Part shown: positions 34,901-41,923 of the stretch, in pieces | Layout of the letters: every line of letters starts with the position of its first letter | Position numbering within the stretch: the stretch's first letter is position 1 | Origin: Candidatus Cryptobacteroides intestinipullorum | Lineage (GTDB): Bacteria > Bacteroidota > Bacteroidia > Bacteroidales > UBA932 | Reading direction: 5' to 3' | Assembly: GCA_018711225.1 (NCBI GenBank) | Contig: DVIP01000185.1 | Location: 1 to 48,183 of the forward strand | Length of the DNA stretch: 48,183 nucleotides | Translations under genes and position numbers: made by a program | The notes under the pieces: generated by a model | Told to the model about the DNA's origin: nothing | The model's database searches: none | Seen by the model: the letters and a program-made list of their open reading frames with translations, nothing else

Positions 34901-35028
34901 CTTACCTGCAGAATCTGCAGTACCTGTACTCTGCAAACGGCGACAGCGCTTTGGCGGAGTCCCTGGAAAAAAGGCTCAAGGATCTGATAGACCCGACAGG
35001 AGAATTGTCGGCGGAGATTGGAAATTAA
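31909..35028 (+). CDS. Glycosyltransferase family 117-type (DUF2723) membrane protein
   Basis: A 1039-residue inner-membrane protein. The N-terminal DUF2723 domain begins TIEPTASFWDCGEFIASSYKLEVGHPPGNPVFQL (about 28-61), resembling protein O-mannosyltransferases, with an acidic residue pair (D37, E40) near the first periplasmic loop. About ten hydrophobic segments fill residues 10-580 (for example LLNLLAIPALVFMFYY). The C-terminal half is soluble (THGDNDTFPLWYAQEV) with helical repeats near the end (about 880-1030). It probably transfers sugar from a lipid carrier to secreted proteins, in line with general protein O-glycosylation in Bacteroidota; that role is family inference. Confidence 0.85.
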   Translation: MDKRKFNFWNRISAAFVLVVSAVTYLLTIEPTASFWDCGEFIASSYKLEVGHPPGNPVFQLIARFFTIFTDNMHAAVAVNAMSAICSALTIFFLYLTIVFLAKRVVRPGADGNYTTARAIAVYGAGMVGALAYCFSDTFWFSAVEGEVYAMSSLFTAIVFWAMTKWYEQADTPYANRWIVLISFLMGLSIGVHLLNLLAIPALVFMFYYKKRESGHYSFWEYVKIFVISAVILAVILFGIIPWLPKLAAYTDLFFVNVLGLPFNTGAAFFMIVLLAACFWGLFATLKKKAVVANTILLCFTVIVIGFSVFSVVVIRSCAKTPTNEYQPDNPFTLIRYLGREQYGSNPILYGQYFDAPYEVVTPKYWAPVNGRYEYVDSPGELKYSAEGKMLFPRMWAGGDQRYVDFYESYMNGKGKVVPGAEHKKPTFGTNIRFFLDYQLNWMYWRYFMWNFAGRQNDIHSPSPGELFAGNWESGIGFVDKARLGDQSNAPDYLKHNKGKNHYYMLPLLLGLIGLFFQFARDKRGTWITFLLFFMTGIAIVVYLNQPPYQVRERDYAYAGSFYAFSIWIGLAVLAIYSFLEDLLSKKPGDGVPGGKACVAAASAVSLLCLGVPALMAQQNWDDHDRSHRYTAVELARNYLNSVGENGILITHGDNDTFPLWYAQEVENVRTDVRICNTSLLGTDWHIDQMKYACNESSPLPLTVGLEQYLYGTNELVFIYDVRDTVISISDVMRVFKHPKAKVELTSGKLVDYIMSRKISVPVNKENVLKYGILDEKYADMIPDEIVLEMPKSKTFITKPELFLLDLLSNYKWDRPVNMLSMGGDLDIGQKSYLMYEGFSYKLVPIKGPMSSSEVGLTDTEDLYYKMKNVFSWDALKRDDYFVDYQNLYTFCGVMSQRNLFLNAADKFRQEGQDDRALEMLDMCVENVPECNFPLDMTFLGFSNEYMVLRMIAMYYDLDQGDKARDIAGRFADELMASADFFLSFYEYRPDDFDNVFTYLQNLQYLYSANGDSALAESLEKRLKDLIDPTGELSAEIGN

Positions 35029-35047
35029 AAGAAAAGCGTTATATTTG
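35018..35047 (+). promoter_or_regulatory. Promoter of tRNA-Ala
   Basis: TTG at 35018-35020, 19-base gap, TATATTTG at 35040-35047. The mature tRNA begins 30 bases later. The TTG overlaps the last codons of the GT117 gene. Confidence 0.7.
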
Positions 35048-35076
35048 CACCCGGGATCAGGACAGGTCCCGGAAAT

Positions 35077-35150
<74 letters not shown>

Positions 35151-35180
35151 CAAAACGACCAAAAGTGACTTTTTATCGTA

Positions 35181-35203
35181 CAACCGGATTTGCAATCCGG
35201 TTG
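35181..35203 (+). terminator. REP-type palindrome acting as terminator after tRNA-Ala
   Basis: CAACCGGATT, loop TGC, AATCCGGTTG, then TTTGTTT. The stem is a REP-family palindrome; with the T-rich tail it should end the tRNA transcript. Confidence 0.7.
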
Positions 35204-35214
35204 TTTGTTTATAT

Positions 35215-35300
35215 GAGGGTGACTCAAAAGGACTTTTGGTCACCCTCAAACGTCTTTCTTCGAAACCATTGACGAACAGAGTGCAATTGTGCTTGCACAA
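35215..35300 (+). repeat. About 87-bp hairpin element (copy 1)
   Basis: It starts with a 15-pair stem: GAGGGTGAC-T-CAAAAG (35215-35230), loop GA, CTTTTGGTCACCCTC (35233-35247). The unpaired tail reads CGTCTTTCTTCG, CCATTGACGAACAGAGTGCA and TTGCACAA. The reverse complement is at 41924-42011 with only a few differences. Confidence 0.88.
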
Positions 35301-35340
35301 ATTGCCGAAGTGAGGATAAGGAAAAACTTTTAGTTTAACC

Positions 35341-35570
35341 AGGACCCATCCTAACCCCCTCTGCTCGCTTTCGAATGTCCACAGGACATTCTCATAAACC
35401 GCTCTCGACCCCTATTAGGGGGATTAACCTTGACAGGTTTTCCTCCTTCGCACCTCAGGAATATCCAAATAAATTTGGTATTCCGTTCGGTTTGTCGTCG
35501 GTTGTGCGACTCCCAGTCGCGGTCCCTTCGGGACTTTTGACCCGCCTTTACGATCAAACCTCTACAGAGG
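35341..35570. other. String of short hairpins between tRNA-Ala and the methyltransferase gene
   Basis: Seven palindromes of different sequence follow one another: GAATGTCC-ACA-GGACATTC (35373-35391), CCCCTA-T-TAGGGG (35409-35421), AACCT-TGAC-AGGTT (35426-35439), a 12-pair stem GGAATA-T-CCAAAT/ATTTGGTATTCC (35458-35484), GCGACT-CCC-AGTCGC (35506-35520), GTCCC-TTC-GGGAC (35522-35534) and CCTCT-AC-AGAGG (35559-35570). Loops are one to four bases. A weak AGGA-CCCA-TCCT precedes them at 35341. No convincing gene is present. Confidence 0.7.
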
Positions 35571-35617
35571 CAGTTCCCTGAAATTCACTACGTTCTTTTT
35601 ATCGAACTCACGTTATT

Positions 35618-36550
35618 TTACCGCCGGAGCCTTACGAAAATACTCAGGGGCAGGTTTTTCCCGAAACGGTCTTTCAATACAAGTTCCCCGCATTCCAGTC
35701 CCGGACATTCTCCGGAAAGTCCGAATGCCTGTCTTACGACTGTCTCTCCGAGGACGGCGGAATAACCGTTTGAATACAGGTTGAGTACCATGAAACTGTT
35801 TTCCGGGGCAAGGATTGCAGCGACGCATTTCATTATTTCGAACAGACATTCGTCGAGTTTCCATTTTTCCCCGTCAGGGCCGTGTCCGTAAGCCGGAGGG
35901 TCCAGAATTATCCCCTGGTAGACATTTCCTCTTTTTGCTTCCCTTCTGGCGAATTTCAGCGCATCTTCGACTACCCATCTTATGTTTTCCAGATGGCTCA
36001 GTTCCATATTGTTCCTGGCCCATGTCACGACCTGGCGGACAGAATCCAGATGAGTCACATCGGCTCCGGCCGCCTTGGCTGCCAGAGAAGCGGCTCCGGT
36101 ATAGGCGAAGAGGTTCAGGACTTTCGGCCTGTCCAGACCTTCGGCTGCGGCCCTTTCCACCAGTTCCGAGGTGTTTCTGTAAATGTATTCCCAGTTCGGT
36201 GCCTGTTCGGGGAAGACTCCGACATGTTTGAAGGATGTCAGCCCAAGTCTGAGAGTGAGGTTCAGACCTTTTTGCCTGCTGCCGTATTTTATGGTCCACT
36301 GGTCTTCCATTCTTTTCCGTTTGTCCCAGGTGCCGCTGTCTTCTTTTCCGGCTTTCCCGAATCCTGCGCCGGGCTTGAATTTCACATTTATGGTGCTGTC
36401 CCATTCGGATGCGGGAAGGGTCTTGTCCCACAGGGCTTTGGGTTCGGGCCTTGACATATAGTATGCTCCGAACCGTTCGAGTTTCTCAAAATTGCCCGAA
36501 TCCACGAGCTCGTAGTCTTTCCAGAATTCGCCTGGGCTTTCGATAGTCAT
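35618..36550 (-). CDS. Class I SAM-dependent methyltransferase, RlmI/RlmK-like (rRNA cytosine-type)
   Basis: A 310-residue methyltransferase. Motif I is LNLFAYTGAASLAAKAAGADVTHLDSV (about 144-170) and the catalytic-region motif is ILDPPAYGHGPDGEKW (about 214-229), as in the RlmI/RlmK superfamily that methylates 23S rRNA. The N-terminal half (about 1-120) lacks the PUA domain of E. coli RlmI, having instead the short beta-domain common in Bacteroidales homologs. The precise target is not known from sequence. The gene has its own promoter at 36595. Confidence 0.82.
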   Translation of the reverse strand: MTIESPGEFWKDYELVDSGNFEKLERFGAYYMSRPEPKALWDKTLPASEWDSTINVKFKPGAGFGKAGKEDSGTWDKRKRMEDQWTIKYGSRQKGLNLTLRLGLTSFKHVGVFPEQAPNWEYIYRNTSELVERAAAEGLDRPKVLNLFAYTGAASLAAKAAGADVTHLDSVRQVVTWARNNMELSHLENIRWVVEDALKFARREAKRGNVYQGIILDPPAYGHGPDGEKWKLDECLFEIMKCVAAILAPENSFMVLNLYSNGYSAVLGETVVRQAFGLSGECPGLECGELVLKDRFGKNLPLSIFVRLRR

Positions 36551-36594
36551 ATTTTATATAGTATTTGTCAGGTTCAATGACAGGGTGAGTTCTG

Positions 36595-36602
36595 CAAAGA
36601 TA
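36595..36602 (-). promoter_or_regulatory. -7 box TATCTTTG of the methyltransferase gene
   Basis: Perfect minus-strand TATCTTTG, 44 bases before the ATG at 36550. The 52-bp repeat array starts 33 bases further upstream, so any protein bound to the array could touch this promoter. Confidence 0.75.
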
Positions 36603-36635
36603 CATGATATTTCGGAATAGACCTGCGTCCTGCGC

Positions 36636-36994
36636 GACTAACTGCATTTTCGCGGCTTTTCGCGGTTAGTCTGACATTTTTGTGCGCGACTAACTGCGTT
36701 TTCGAGGTTTTTTGCGGTTAGTCTGACGCTATTATGCTCGACTAACTGCATTTTCGGGGATTTTTGCGGTTAGTCTAACATCTTTTTGCTCGACTAACAG
36801 CGTTTTCGGCTGTTTTTGCGGTTAGTCTGACAATTTTATGCACGACTAACTGCATTTTCGTGGCTTTTCGTCGTTAGTCGGACACTTTTCTGCTCGACTA
36901 ACTGCGTTTTCGCGGCTTTTTGCGGTTAGTCTGACATTTTTGTGCTCGACTAACTGCGTTTTCGCGGTTTTTTGCGGTTAGTCGGACGTTAGTC
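36636..36994. repeat. 52-bp tandem palindromic repeat array (copy 2, seven units)
   Basis: Units start at 36636, 36688, 36740, 36792, 36844, 36896 and 36948, every one exactly 52 bases apart. Each 36-base unit has GACTAAC and GTTAGTC ends, which extend to a 10-pair stem with a wobble (GACTAACTGC/GCGGTTAGTC). The 16-base linkers (TGACATTTTTGTGCGC-like) are also conserved. A stray GTTAGTC ends the array at 36988-36994. T-tracts inside the unit are spaced about 10, 20 and 21 bases. It is inverted relative to 1-157. Confidence 0.95.
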
Positions 36995-37055
36995 GAGCGG
37001 TTGGCGGACTTGGTGAAATAGCCGTTAAAAACGGTTGTATTTTGACGAAATTTGT

Positions 37056-37063
37056 TATTTTTG
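37056..37063 (+). promoter_or_regulatory. -7 box TATTTTTG of pgk
   Basis: TATTTTTG, 65 bases before the pgk ATG, with TTG at 37035-37037 as a possible -33 element (18-base gap). It begins 61 bases after the end of the repeat array. Confidence 0.65.
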
Positions 37064-37128
37064 CAAAGATGTATTGAATATTGCCGGATGGCAACAGAAA
37101 AGGATTTAATTCATAATCATTTTTTAAT

Positions 37129-38382
37129 ATGCAACAGAATATCGATACTTACGATTTTTCAGGCAAGAAAGCCATCGTAAGGGTGGATTTCAATGTTCCA
37201 CTTAATGAAAAGTTCGAGATCACGGATGATACCCGTATCAGGGCTGCCATCCCTACTTTGAAGAAAGTCCTTGAAAAAGGTGGCTCTGTAATCATAATGT
37301 CGCACCTGGGACGTCCGAAGGGTGTTACAGAGAAATTCTCTCTCAAACATATCCTCGGCCGTGTGGAGGAACTTCTCGGTGTACCTGTAAAATTCGCCGA
37401 TGACTGCATGTCTGCCGATGACAAGGTCGCTGCCCTCAAACCTGGTGAGGTTCTCGTACTTGAAAACCTGCGTTTCTATGCAGAGGAAGAAGGCAAGCCG
37501 AGAGGACTCGCAGAAGATGCCACCGATGAAGAGAAGAAGGCTGCCAAGGCTGCGCTGAAGGAAAGCCAGAAGAAATTCGTTGCCAAGCTCGCTTCGTATG
37601 CTGACTGCTATATCAACGATGCATTCGGTACGGCACACAGGGCACACGGGTCTACAGCCCTTATTGCCGACTACTTCCCGAATGACAAGATGTTCGGCTA
37701 TGTAATGGAAGGCGAGATCAAGGCTATCGACCGTGTCCTGAAGACTCCGGAACATCCTGTTACGGCTATCATAGGCGGTGCGAAGGTTTCATCCAAGATC
37801 GGAATCATCGAACATCTTTTCGATGTTGTGGACAATATGATTATCGGTGGAGGTATGGTTTATACATTCATCAAGGCGCAGGGCGGCAAGATCGGAAATT
37901 CCCTCTGCGAGGATGACCAGCAGCAGCTCGCTCTCGATACTATCAAGAAGGCCGAGGAAAAAGGCGTGAAACTTTATCTTTCAAAAGAGGTCGTTATCGC
38001 CGATGCCTTCTCAAACGATGCCAACACCAAAATCTGCCGCAATGACGAGATTCCTGACGGATGGGAAGGCGTCGATGCCGCTCCGAGCACTCTGGCTGCA
38101 TGGGAGGATGTAATCATGAAGTCAAAGACCATCCTTTGGAACGGCCCTGTCGGAGTATTCGAAATCCCGGCTTTCGCCAAGGGTACGAACAAAGTGGCTG
38201 AAATGCTTGCAAAGGCTACCGAGAACGGTGCGTTCACCCTCGTCGGCGGCGGTGATTCAGTCGCAGCTGTCACCCAGATGGGCTATGCGAACAAGGTAAG
38301 CTACGTTTCCACCGGCGGTGGCGCCATGCTTGAATACCTCGAAGGCAAGGAACTTCCAGGCATCGCAGCTATCCGCAAATAA
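37129..38382 (+). CDS. pgk: Phosphoglycerate kinase
   Basis: A 417-residue glycolytic enzyme converting 1,3-bisphosphoglycerate and ADP to 3-phosphoglycerate and ATP. Visible motifs are RVDFNVPLN (about 19-27), MSHLGRPKG (about 58-66), [28 protein letters not shown] and the nucleotide-binding end [10 protein letters not shown] with [18 protein letters not shown]. Length is normal and codon use looks like that of highly expressed genes (CTC, GGT, AAG). It stands alone between its promoter and a terminator. Confidence 0.98.
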   Translation: MQQNIDTYDFSGKKAIVRVDFNVPLNEKFEITDDTRIRAAIPTLKKVLEKGGSVIIMSHLGRPKGVTEKFSLKHILGRVEELLGVPVKFADDCMSADDKVAALKPGEVLVLENLRFYAEEEGKPRGLAEDATDEEKKAAKAALKESQKKFVAKLASYADCYINDAFGTAHRAHGSTALIADYFPNDKMFGYVMEGEIKAIDRVLKTPEHPVTAIIGGAKVSSKIGIIEHLFDVVDNMIIGGGMVYTFIKAQGGKIGNSLCEDDQQQLALDTIKKAEEKGVKLYLSKEVVIADAFSNDANTKICRNDEIPDGWEGVDAAPSTLAAWEDVIMKSKTILWNGPVGVFEIPAFAKGTNKVAEMLAKATENGAFTLVGGGDSVAAVTQMGYANKVSYVSTGGGAMLEYLEGKELPGIAAIRK

Positions 38383-38425
38383 TTCACTGAAATCAGATAA
38401 AGGCAGTTTTCTGCCGATTAACACT

Positions 38426-38449
38426 ACAGCCGGATTAATGTCCGGCTGT
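38426..38449 (+). terminator. Terminator after pgk
   Basis: ACAGCCGGA (38426-38434), loop TTAATG, TCCGGCTGT (38441-38449), then TTGCTTT. A smaller hairpin GGCAG-TTTT-CTGCC precedes it at 38402. Confidence 0.8.
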
Positions 38450-38463
38450 TTGCTTTAATGTCT

Positions 38464-38507
38464 TAACTCGCCAAAACTGTGTCAAAATACATAGCTTTGG
38501 CGAGTTA
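38464..38507. repeat. 12-bp perfect inverted repeat
   Basis: TAACTCGCCAAA (38464-38475) and TTTGGCGAGTTA (38496-38507) are separated by 20 bases. It lies between the pgk terminator and the gene remnant, and no T tract follows. It may be a MITE end, operator or old mobile-element trace. Confidence 0.6.
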
Positions 38508-38549
38508 GCGTATACACTATCGGACAAAAACCGTTGACTTTCGTTGCAC

Positions 38550-38593
38550 TCGAAAGAAAAAACAGGACGGAACGTGAAAAGTTCCGGCCTGTT
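38550..38593 (-). terminator. Minus-strand terminator of the gene remnant
   Basis: Read on the minus strand, AACAGGCCGGAAC (38593-38581) pairs with GTTCCGTCCTGTT (38573-38561) apart from a two-base internal mismatch, followed by TTTTTTCTTTCG. It is a strong Rho-independent form lying 27 bases after the stop of the open fragment 38621-38746. Confidence 0.75.
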
Positions 38594-38620
38594 TACCTGT
38601 TATGAGTATTTTCGTTCAGA

Positions 38621-38746
38621 TCAGTTGGCTTCGACCAGTTCACATGTGTAAGTGATATTTTTAAGGTCGGTCGCATCAACGGTAATAGTATATGTGCCGT
38701 CTGTATCAACTGTGATTTCTTGTGCGGTGGAATTATATGTAATTTT
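38621..38746 (-). pseudogene. 3' remnant of a secreted/Ig-like-domain protein gene
   Basis: Forty-one codons are open on the minus strand before TGA, with no start codon and a TAA just upstream. The peptide (…NSTAQEITVDTDGTYTITVDATDLKN…) has the alternating polar/hydrophobic pattern of an Ig-like or Fn3-like strand pair. An intact terminator follows in the right orientation. I read this as the tail of a gene whose rest was deleted. The source protein is not identified. Confidence 0.5.
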
Positions 38747-38758
38747 TTAAAATTTTAA

Positions 38759-38766
38759 TACCTTTG
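38759..38766 (+). promoter_or_regulatory. -7 box TACCTTTG of the lgt operon
   Basis: TACCTTTG 85 bases before the lgt ATG. It abuts a hairpin GCGGTC-TGTTTG-GACCGC (38766-38783) with eight T, whose first bases would lie upstream of the transcript start; so that hairpin is more likely a boundary terminator than an attenuator. Confidence 0.6.
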
Positions 38767-38851
38767 CGGTCTGTTTGGACCGCAATTTTTTTTATCGTCC
38801 GGTGCGCGTAATCCAGATTTCTGCACGCCGGAATAATTTAACTTTCAAGAT

Positions 38852-39733
38852 ATGATGGATTTTCTTGAAATATACTGGCATGTGAATCCGGAGCTGTTCC
38901 ATATCGGTTCTCTTTCCATCCGCTGGTATTCGCTGCTGTTCGTCTCCGGCTTCGTGCTGGGGTGGTTCATTTTCAAATGGTTCTTCAAAAGGGAAGGGCT
39001 TCCTCTTACATTGCTGGACCCGCTCCTTTATACACTGCTCATCGGTACGATAGTCGGTGCCAGACTGGGGCATTGCATATTCTACCAGCCGGACTATTAT
39101 TTCGGCAGCTGGCAGGGATTCTGGGAAATATTCATGCCGTGGAAAGGCGGTCTTGCCAGCCACGGGGGTACAATAGCCCTGTTCATTGCGATGTGGTGGT
39201 ATGCAAGGCATTATGGCCGGAAGTATGATTTTGACCTGCTTTGGATATTGGACCGCCTCTGCATTGCCGTATGTTTCGCGGGAGCGCTGATCAGGATAGG
39301 GAACCTTTTCAATTCCGAAATATACGGAGATGTTACGGACTTGCCGTGGGGTTTCGTGTTCGAATTGAGAGGCGAGACCGAACCAAAACATCCTACACAG
39401 TTGTATGAGGCATTGAGCTATACGATATTGGGTATAATCCTTCTTTGTCTTTACCGGTTCCGGCTGGAAAAACTGAAAAGGGGTACCATAGTCGGGATAT
39501 TCTTCATCGTCCTGTTCGGAATGCGCTTCCTGATAGAATTTATCAAGGAACCGCAGGTCGGATTTGAGGAGAACATGCTGCTCAACATGGGGCAGATACT
39601 GAGCATACCATTCATTCTTATAGGTATAGGCATATTGGTATACAGCCTGAAATGGGGCAAGCCGGCCGCGATAGTGCATCCGCAGAAGCCGAAGGCCCAG
39701 CCGACACATTATGCGAAAAGTCTCGGGAAATAG
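38852..39733 (+). CDS. lgt: Prolipoprotein diacylglyceryl transferase (Lgt)
   Basis: A 293-residue inner-membrane enzyme that adds diacylglycerol to the lipobox Cys of prelipoproteins. Seven hydrophobic segments are seen. Key motifs are KGGLASHGGTIALF (about 98-111) and the signature RIGNLFNSEIYG (about 148-159) followed by WGFVFELRGETEPKHPTQLYEA. The C-terminal IEFIKEPQ is also typical. The many lipoproteins of the surface locus depend on this step. The soluble tail (AIVHPQKPKAQPTHYAKS) is a little longer than in E. coli. Confidence 0.95.
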   Translation: MMDFLEIYWHVNPELFHIGSLSIRWYSLLFVSGFVLGWFIFKWFFKREGLPLTLLDPLLYTLLIGTIVGARLGHCIFYQPDYYFGSWQGFWEIFMPWKGGLASHGGTIALFIAMWWYARHYGRKYDFDLLWILDRLCIAVCFAGALIRIGNLFNSEIYGDVTDLPWGFVFELRGETEPKHPTQLYEALSYTILGIILLCLYRFRLEKLKRGTIVGIFFIVLFGMRFLIEFIKEPQVGFEENMLLNMGQILSIPFILIGIGILVYSLKWGKPAAIVHPQKPKAQPTHYAKSLGK

Positions 39734-39787
39734 GGCGGATGCCGTAAAACAGATATGCCGGGCGGATGACGGTCACTTGAGCAGGTT

Positions 39788-40375
39788 ATGGACGGTTTGA
39801 ACGAGATGACAGGACGGATGACGGGGAACCCCGGGATAGACAGGGTGCTTTCATTCCTGGACGGACATGCCATACCTTACCGGCTGTACACCCATCCTCC
39901 GCTTCCTACGATAGAGGAAGCCCTCAGATACTGGAAGGATTTGGATTCGGTGCACTGCAAGAATCTGTTTTTCAGAAACCACAAGGGAAACCGGCACTAT
40001 CTTGCAGTATTCGAATGCCATAAGGACCTGGACATTCATTCGCTCGAGCACAGGCTCCGTCAGGGAAAACTGTCCTTTGCATCTCCTGAACGGATGAAAC
40101 GCTGTCTGGGACTGGCTCCGGGATCCGTTTCTCCGCTGGGCCTGATAAATGACATCGCCCCGGAAAACCCTGACCCGAAAGAACTTTTCGACAACGGACA
40201 CCGCGTCAAACTATTCCTGGACAAAGATCTTAAAACTGCGGAAAGACTCAGTTTCCACCCGTGCGACAATACCGCAAGCGTGATTCTCGACAATGCCGGG
40301 TTCATGCGTTTCCTCGAAATCTGGGGAGGGGAGTATGAATGGATAGCCGCGGACGAGGCTCAAGACAATGACTGA
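39788..40375 (+). CDS. YbaK/ProX-type prolyl-tRNA editing protein (PrdX-like)
   Basis: A 195-residue single-domain deacylase of the YbaK/aaRS-associated family that removes mischarged alanine or similar from tRNA(Pro). Motifs are LDGHAIPYRLYTHPPLPTIEEAL, SVHCKNLFFRNHKGNRHYLAVFECHKDLD, LGLAPGSVSPLGLIND and the catalytic-region FHPCDNTASVILDNAGFMRFLE. The KNLFFRNHKG form is closest to PrdX/ProXp-ala. In-frame ATGs at 39806 and 39818 are alternatives to 39788. It lies six bases before the HAD gene and 54 after lgt. Confidence 0.88.
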   Translation: MDGLNEMTGRMTGNPGIDRVLSFLDGHAIPYRLYTHPPLPTIEEALRYWKDLDSVHCKNLFFRNHKGNRHYLAVFECHKDLDIHSLEHRLRQGKLSFASPERMKRCLGLAPGSVSPLGLINDIAPENPDPKELFDNGHRVKLFLDKDLKTAERLSFHPCDNTASVILDNAGFMRFLEIWGGEYEWIAADEAQDND

Positions 40376-40381
40376 ATTATT

Positions 40382-41155
40382 ATGATAAAGGCAATATTTT
40401 TCGATATAGACGGAACTCTGGTCAGCTTCAATACACATCGGATTTCGGAAACGACCCTGGATGTCCTGTACCGGCTGAAGGCCGGAGGCGTGAAGCTGTT
40501 CATCGCAAGCGGAAGACATCTCCTTATAATGGACAATCTCAGCGGCTTTCCTTTCGACGGTTATGTGTGCATGAACGGTTCTCTGGTTTTCGACAGGGGC
40601 GAAATGATATACATTCACCCTATGGATCGCGAAGATGCGGCCTCCGTGGTGGATCTGACGGAACGTGAGAACATACCTTGCGTGGCTTTTGCCGAAAAGG
40701 AAATCGTGCTGAACTGTCGCAATGAGCTTACTGACAGGGTGTTTGATATGATACATCTTCCTTCCCCCAAGCCTGTTTCATTCGCGCCGTTCAGGGAGAA
40801 GCCGGTATGTCAGTTCACCATCTTCGTCGACAAGGAAAAGGAAGAGAAATATCTGCTGCCTGTTCTGAAACATTCGGTGACGGCCCGCTGGCATCCCGAA
40901 TTTACGGATATTGATCCGGAAAACATCTCCAAGGCCGAAGGTATAGCCAGGATTATTGCCCGATACGGCATCCGGAGGGAGGAAGTGATGGCGTTCGGAG
41001 ACGGAGGAAACGATATCGAGATGATTGAATACGCCGGAATCGGTGTGGCAATGGGAAATGCGGTTCCGGAAGTGCAGAGTCATGCCGATTATGTGACTTC
41101 CACGGTCGACGACGAAGGCATTGCCGCGGCTGTAAGGCATTTCGGTCTGCTTTAA
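40382..41155 (+). CDS. Cof-type HAD-superfamily phosphatase
   Basis: A 257-residue haloacid-dehalogenase hydrolase of subclass IIB. Motif I is FFDIDGTLV (nucleophile D8, acid D10), motif II IASGR, motif III/IV KAEGIARI and FGDGGNDIEMIEYAG, with the cap domain between (about 80-185). Members dephosphorylate sugar phosphates, flavin mononucleotide or pyridoxal phosphate; the substrate here is not predictable. It probably shares an mRNA with the prolyl-tRNA editing gene. Confidence 0.9.
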   Translation: MIKAIFFDIDGTLVSFNTHRISETTLDVLYRLKAGGVKLFIASGRHLLIMDNLSGFPFDGYVCMNGSLVFDRGEMIYIHPMDREDAASVVDLTERENIPCVAFAEKEIVLNCRNELTDRVFDMIHLPSPKPVSFAPFREKPVCQFTIFVDKEKEEKYLLPVLKHSVTARWHPEFTDIDPENISKAEGIARIIARYGIRREEVMAFGDGGNDIEMIEYAGIGVAMGNAVPEVQSHADYVTSTVDDEGIAAAVRHFGLL

Positions 41156-41181
41156 GGTCTGAAATTGTGCAATTCTGTTCC

Positions 41182-41290
41182 GTACCGGCAGATTCTCAGC
41201 TACGTACCGGCAGATTTGCAATCTGCCGGAATATCAGGAAACAACCGGATTGCAAATCCGGTTGAACTGTAACGGGGCCGGTTGAACGGA
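41182..41290. repeat. REP-like composite repeat after the HAD gene
   Basis: A half-unit GTACCGGCAG at 41182, then the palindrome with arms CCGGCAGATT/AATCTGCCGG (about 41207-41229), the linker, the second palindrome (arms CAACCGGATT/AATCCGGTTG, about 41242-41264), and GTTGAACTG and GTTGAACGG tails 20 bases apart. Confidence 0.88.
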
Positions 41291-41335
41291 TTGGCTCCGC
41301 CTCATATCCTGCAGCATCCCGGCAACGTAAATCGA

Positions 41336-41527
41336 ACAAGTTCGTTTGCATTACTCTCGGCTTCTGCGTATATTTGACTTCGTCATTTATACTGTAGCGC
41401 CTCGGCAATTACAAGTAAACTTGCATTGCTCTCGGCTTCTGCGTATATTTGCCTGACGGCATTTATACAGTGGCGCCTCGGCATAGCAAACAAGGCTTGC
41501 TCTGCTCTCGGCTTCTGCGTATATTTG
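41336..41527 (+). repeat. 75-79-bp tandem repeat carrying TATATTTG boxes, upstream of trxA
   Basis: Three units begin with ACAAG at 41336, 41411 and 41490. Each contains CTCTCGGCTTCTGCGTATATTTG; the embedded -7-like TATATTTG boxes are at 41369-41376, 41444-41451 and 41520-41527. The first two units also share CATTTATAC and GCGCCTCGGCA. The last box lies 80 bases before the trxA ATG and is its best promoter candidate. Confidence 0.85.
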
Positions 41528-41607
41528 TATTCCTCCATGGGAGGCGGCGGTTTGTCCGGGCTGTAACGCGGACTTGAGAATATTAACCTTAATAATTACG
41601 GATAATT

Positions 41608-41922
41608 ATGGAAAAAACAGTCACTGATGCTAATATCGTGGAAATACTGGCTTCAGACAAGCCGGTGATGATAGATTTCTGGGCTACATGGTGCGGACCG
41701 TGCAGGATGCTTGCACCTACGGTAGAGGAAATAGCGAAAGAATACGAAGGAAAAGCCGTAATCGGCAAATGCAATGTGGACGAGGCTTCCGAGACACCTA
41801 TGAAGTACGGAATCAGGAACATCCCTACACTGCTTTTCTTCAAGGGCGGACAGCTCGTTGACCGTCTTGTGGGCGCCGTTCCTAAAAACGAGATCACGGC
41901 CAAGCTCGACGCGCTTCTTTAG
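41608..41922 (+). CDS. trxA: Thioredoxin
   Basis: A 104-residue cytoplasmic thioredoxin that reduces protein disulfides. The active site is WATWCGPCRM (Cys31 and Cys34), with the cis-Pro in IRNIPTLLFF and the end VGAVPKNEIT. No signal peptide. It lacks an adjacent thioredoxin reductase. The stop codon lies two bases from a hairpin element whose stem could terminate transcription. Confidence 0.96.
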   Translation: MEKTVTDANIVEILASDKPVMIDFWATWCGPCRMLAPTVEEIAKEYEGKAVIGKCNVDEASETPMKYGIRNIPTLLFFKGGQLVDRLVGAVPKNEITAKLDALL

Positions 41923-41923
41923 G

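Noticed and set aside
35375-35581. 68-codon frame across the hairpin string.
   Set aside because: The peptide follows the palindromes, has no family likeness and no promoter box or ribosome site; the structure explains the openness.
36636-36994. Possible CRISPR array: 36-base repeats with 16-base spacers.
   Set aside because: The linkers are conserved in sequence rather than unique, 16 bases is too short for spacers, the repeats themselves vary, and no cas gene is present.
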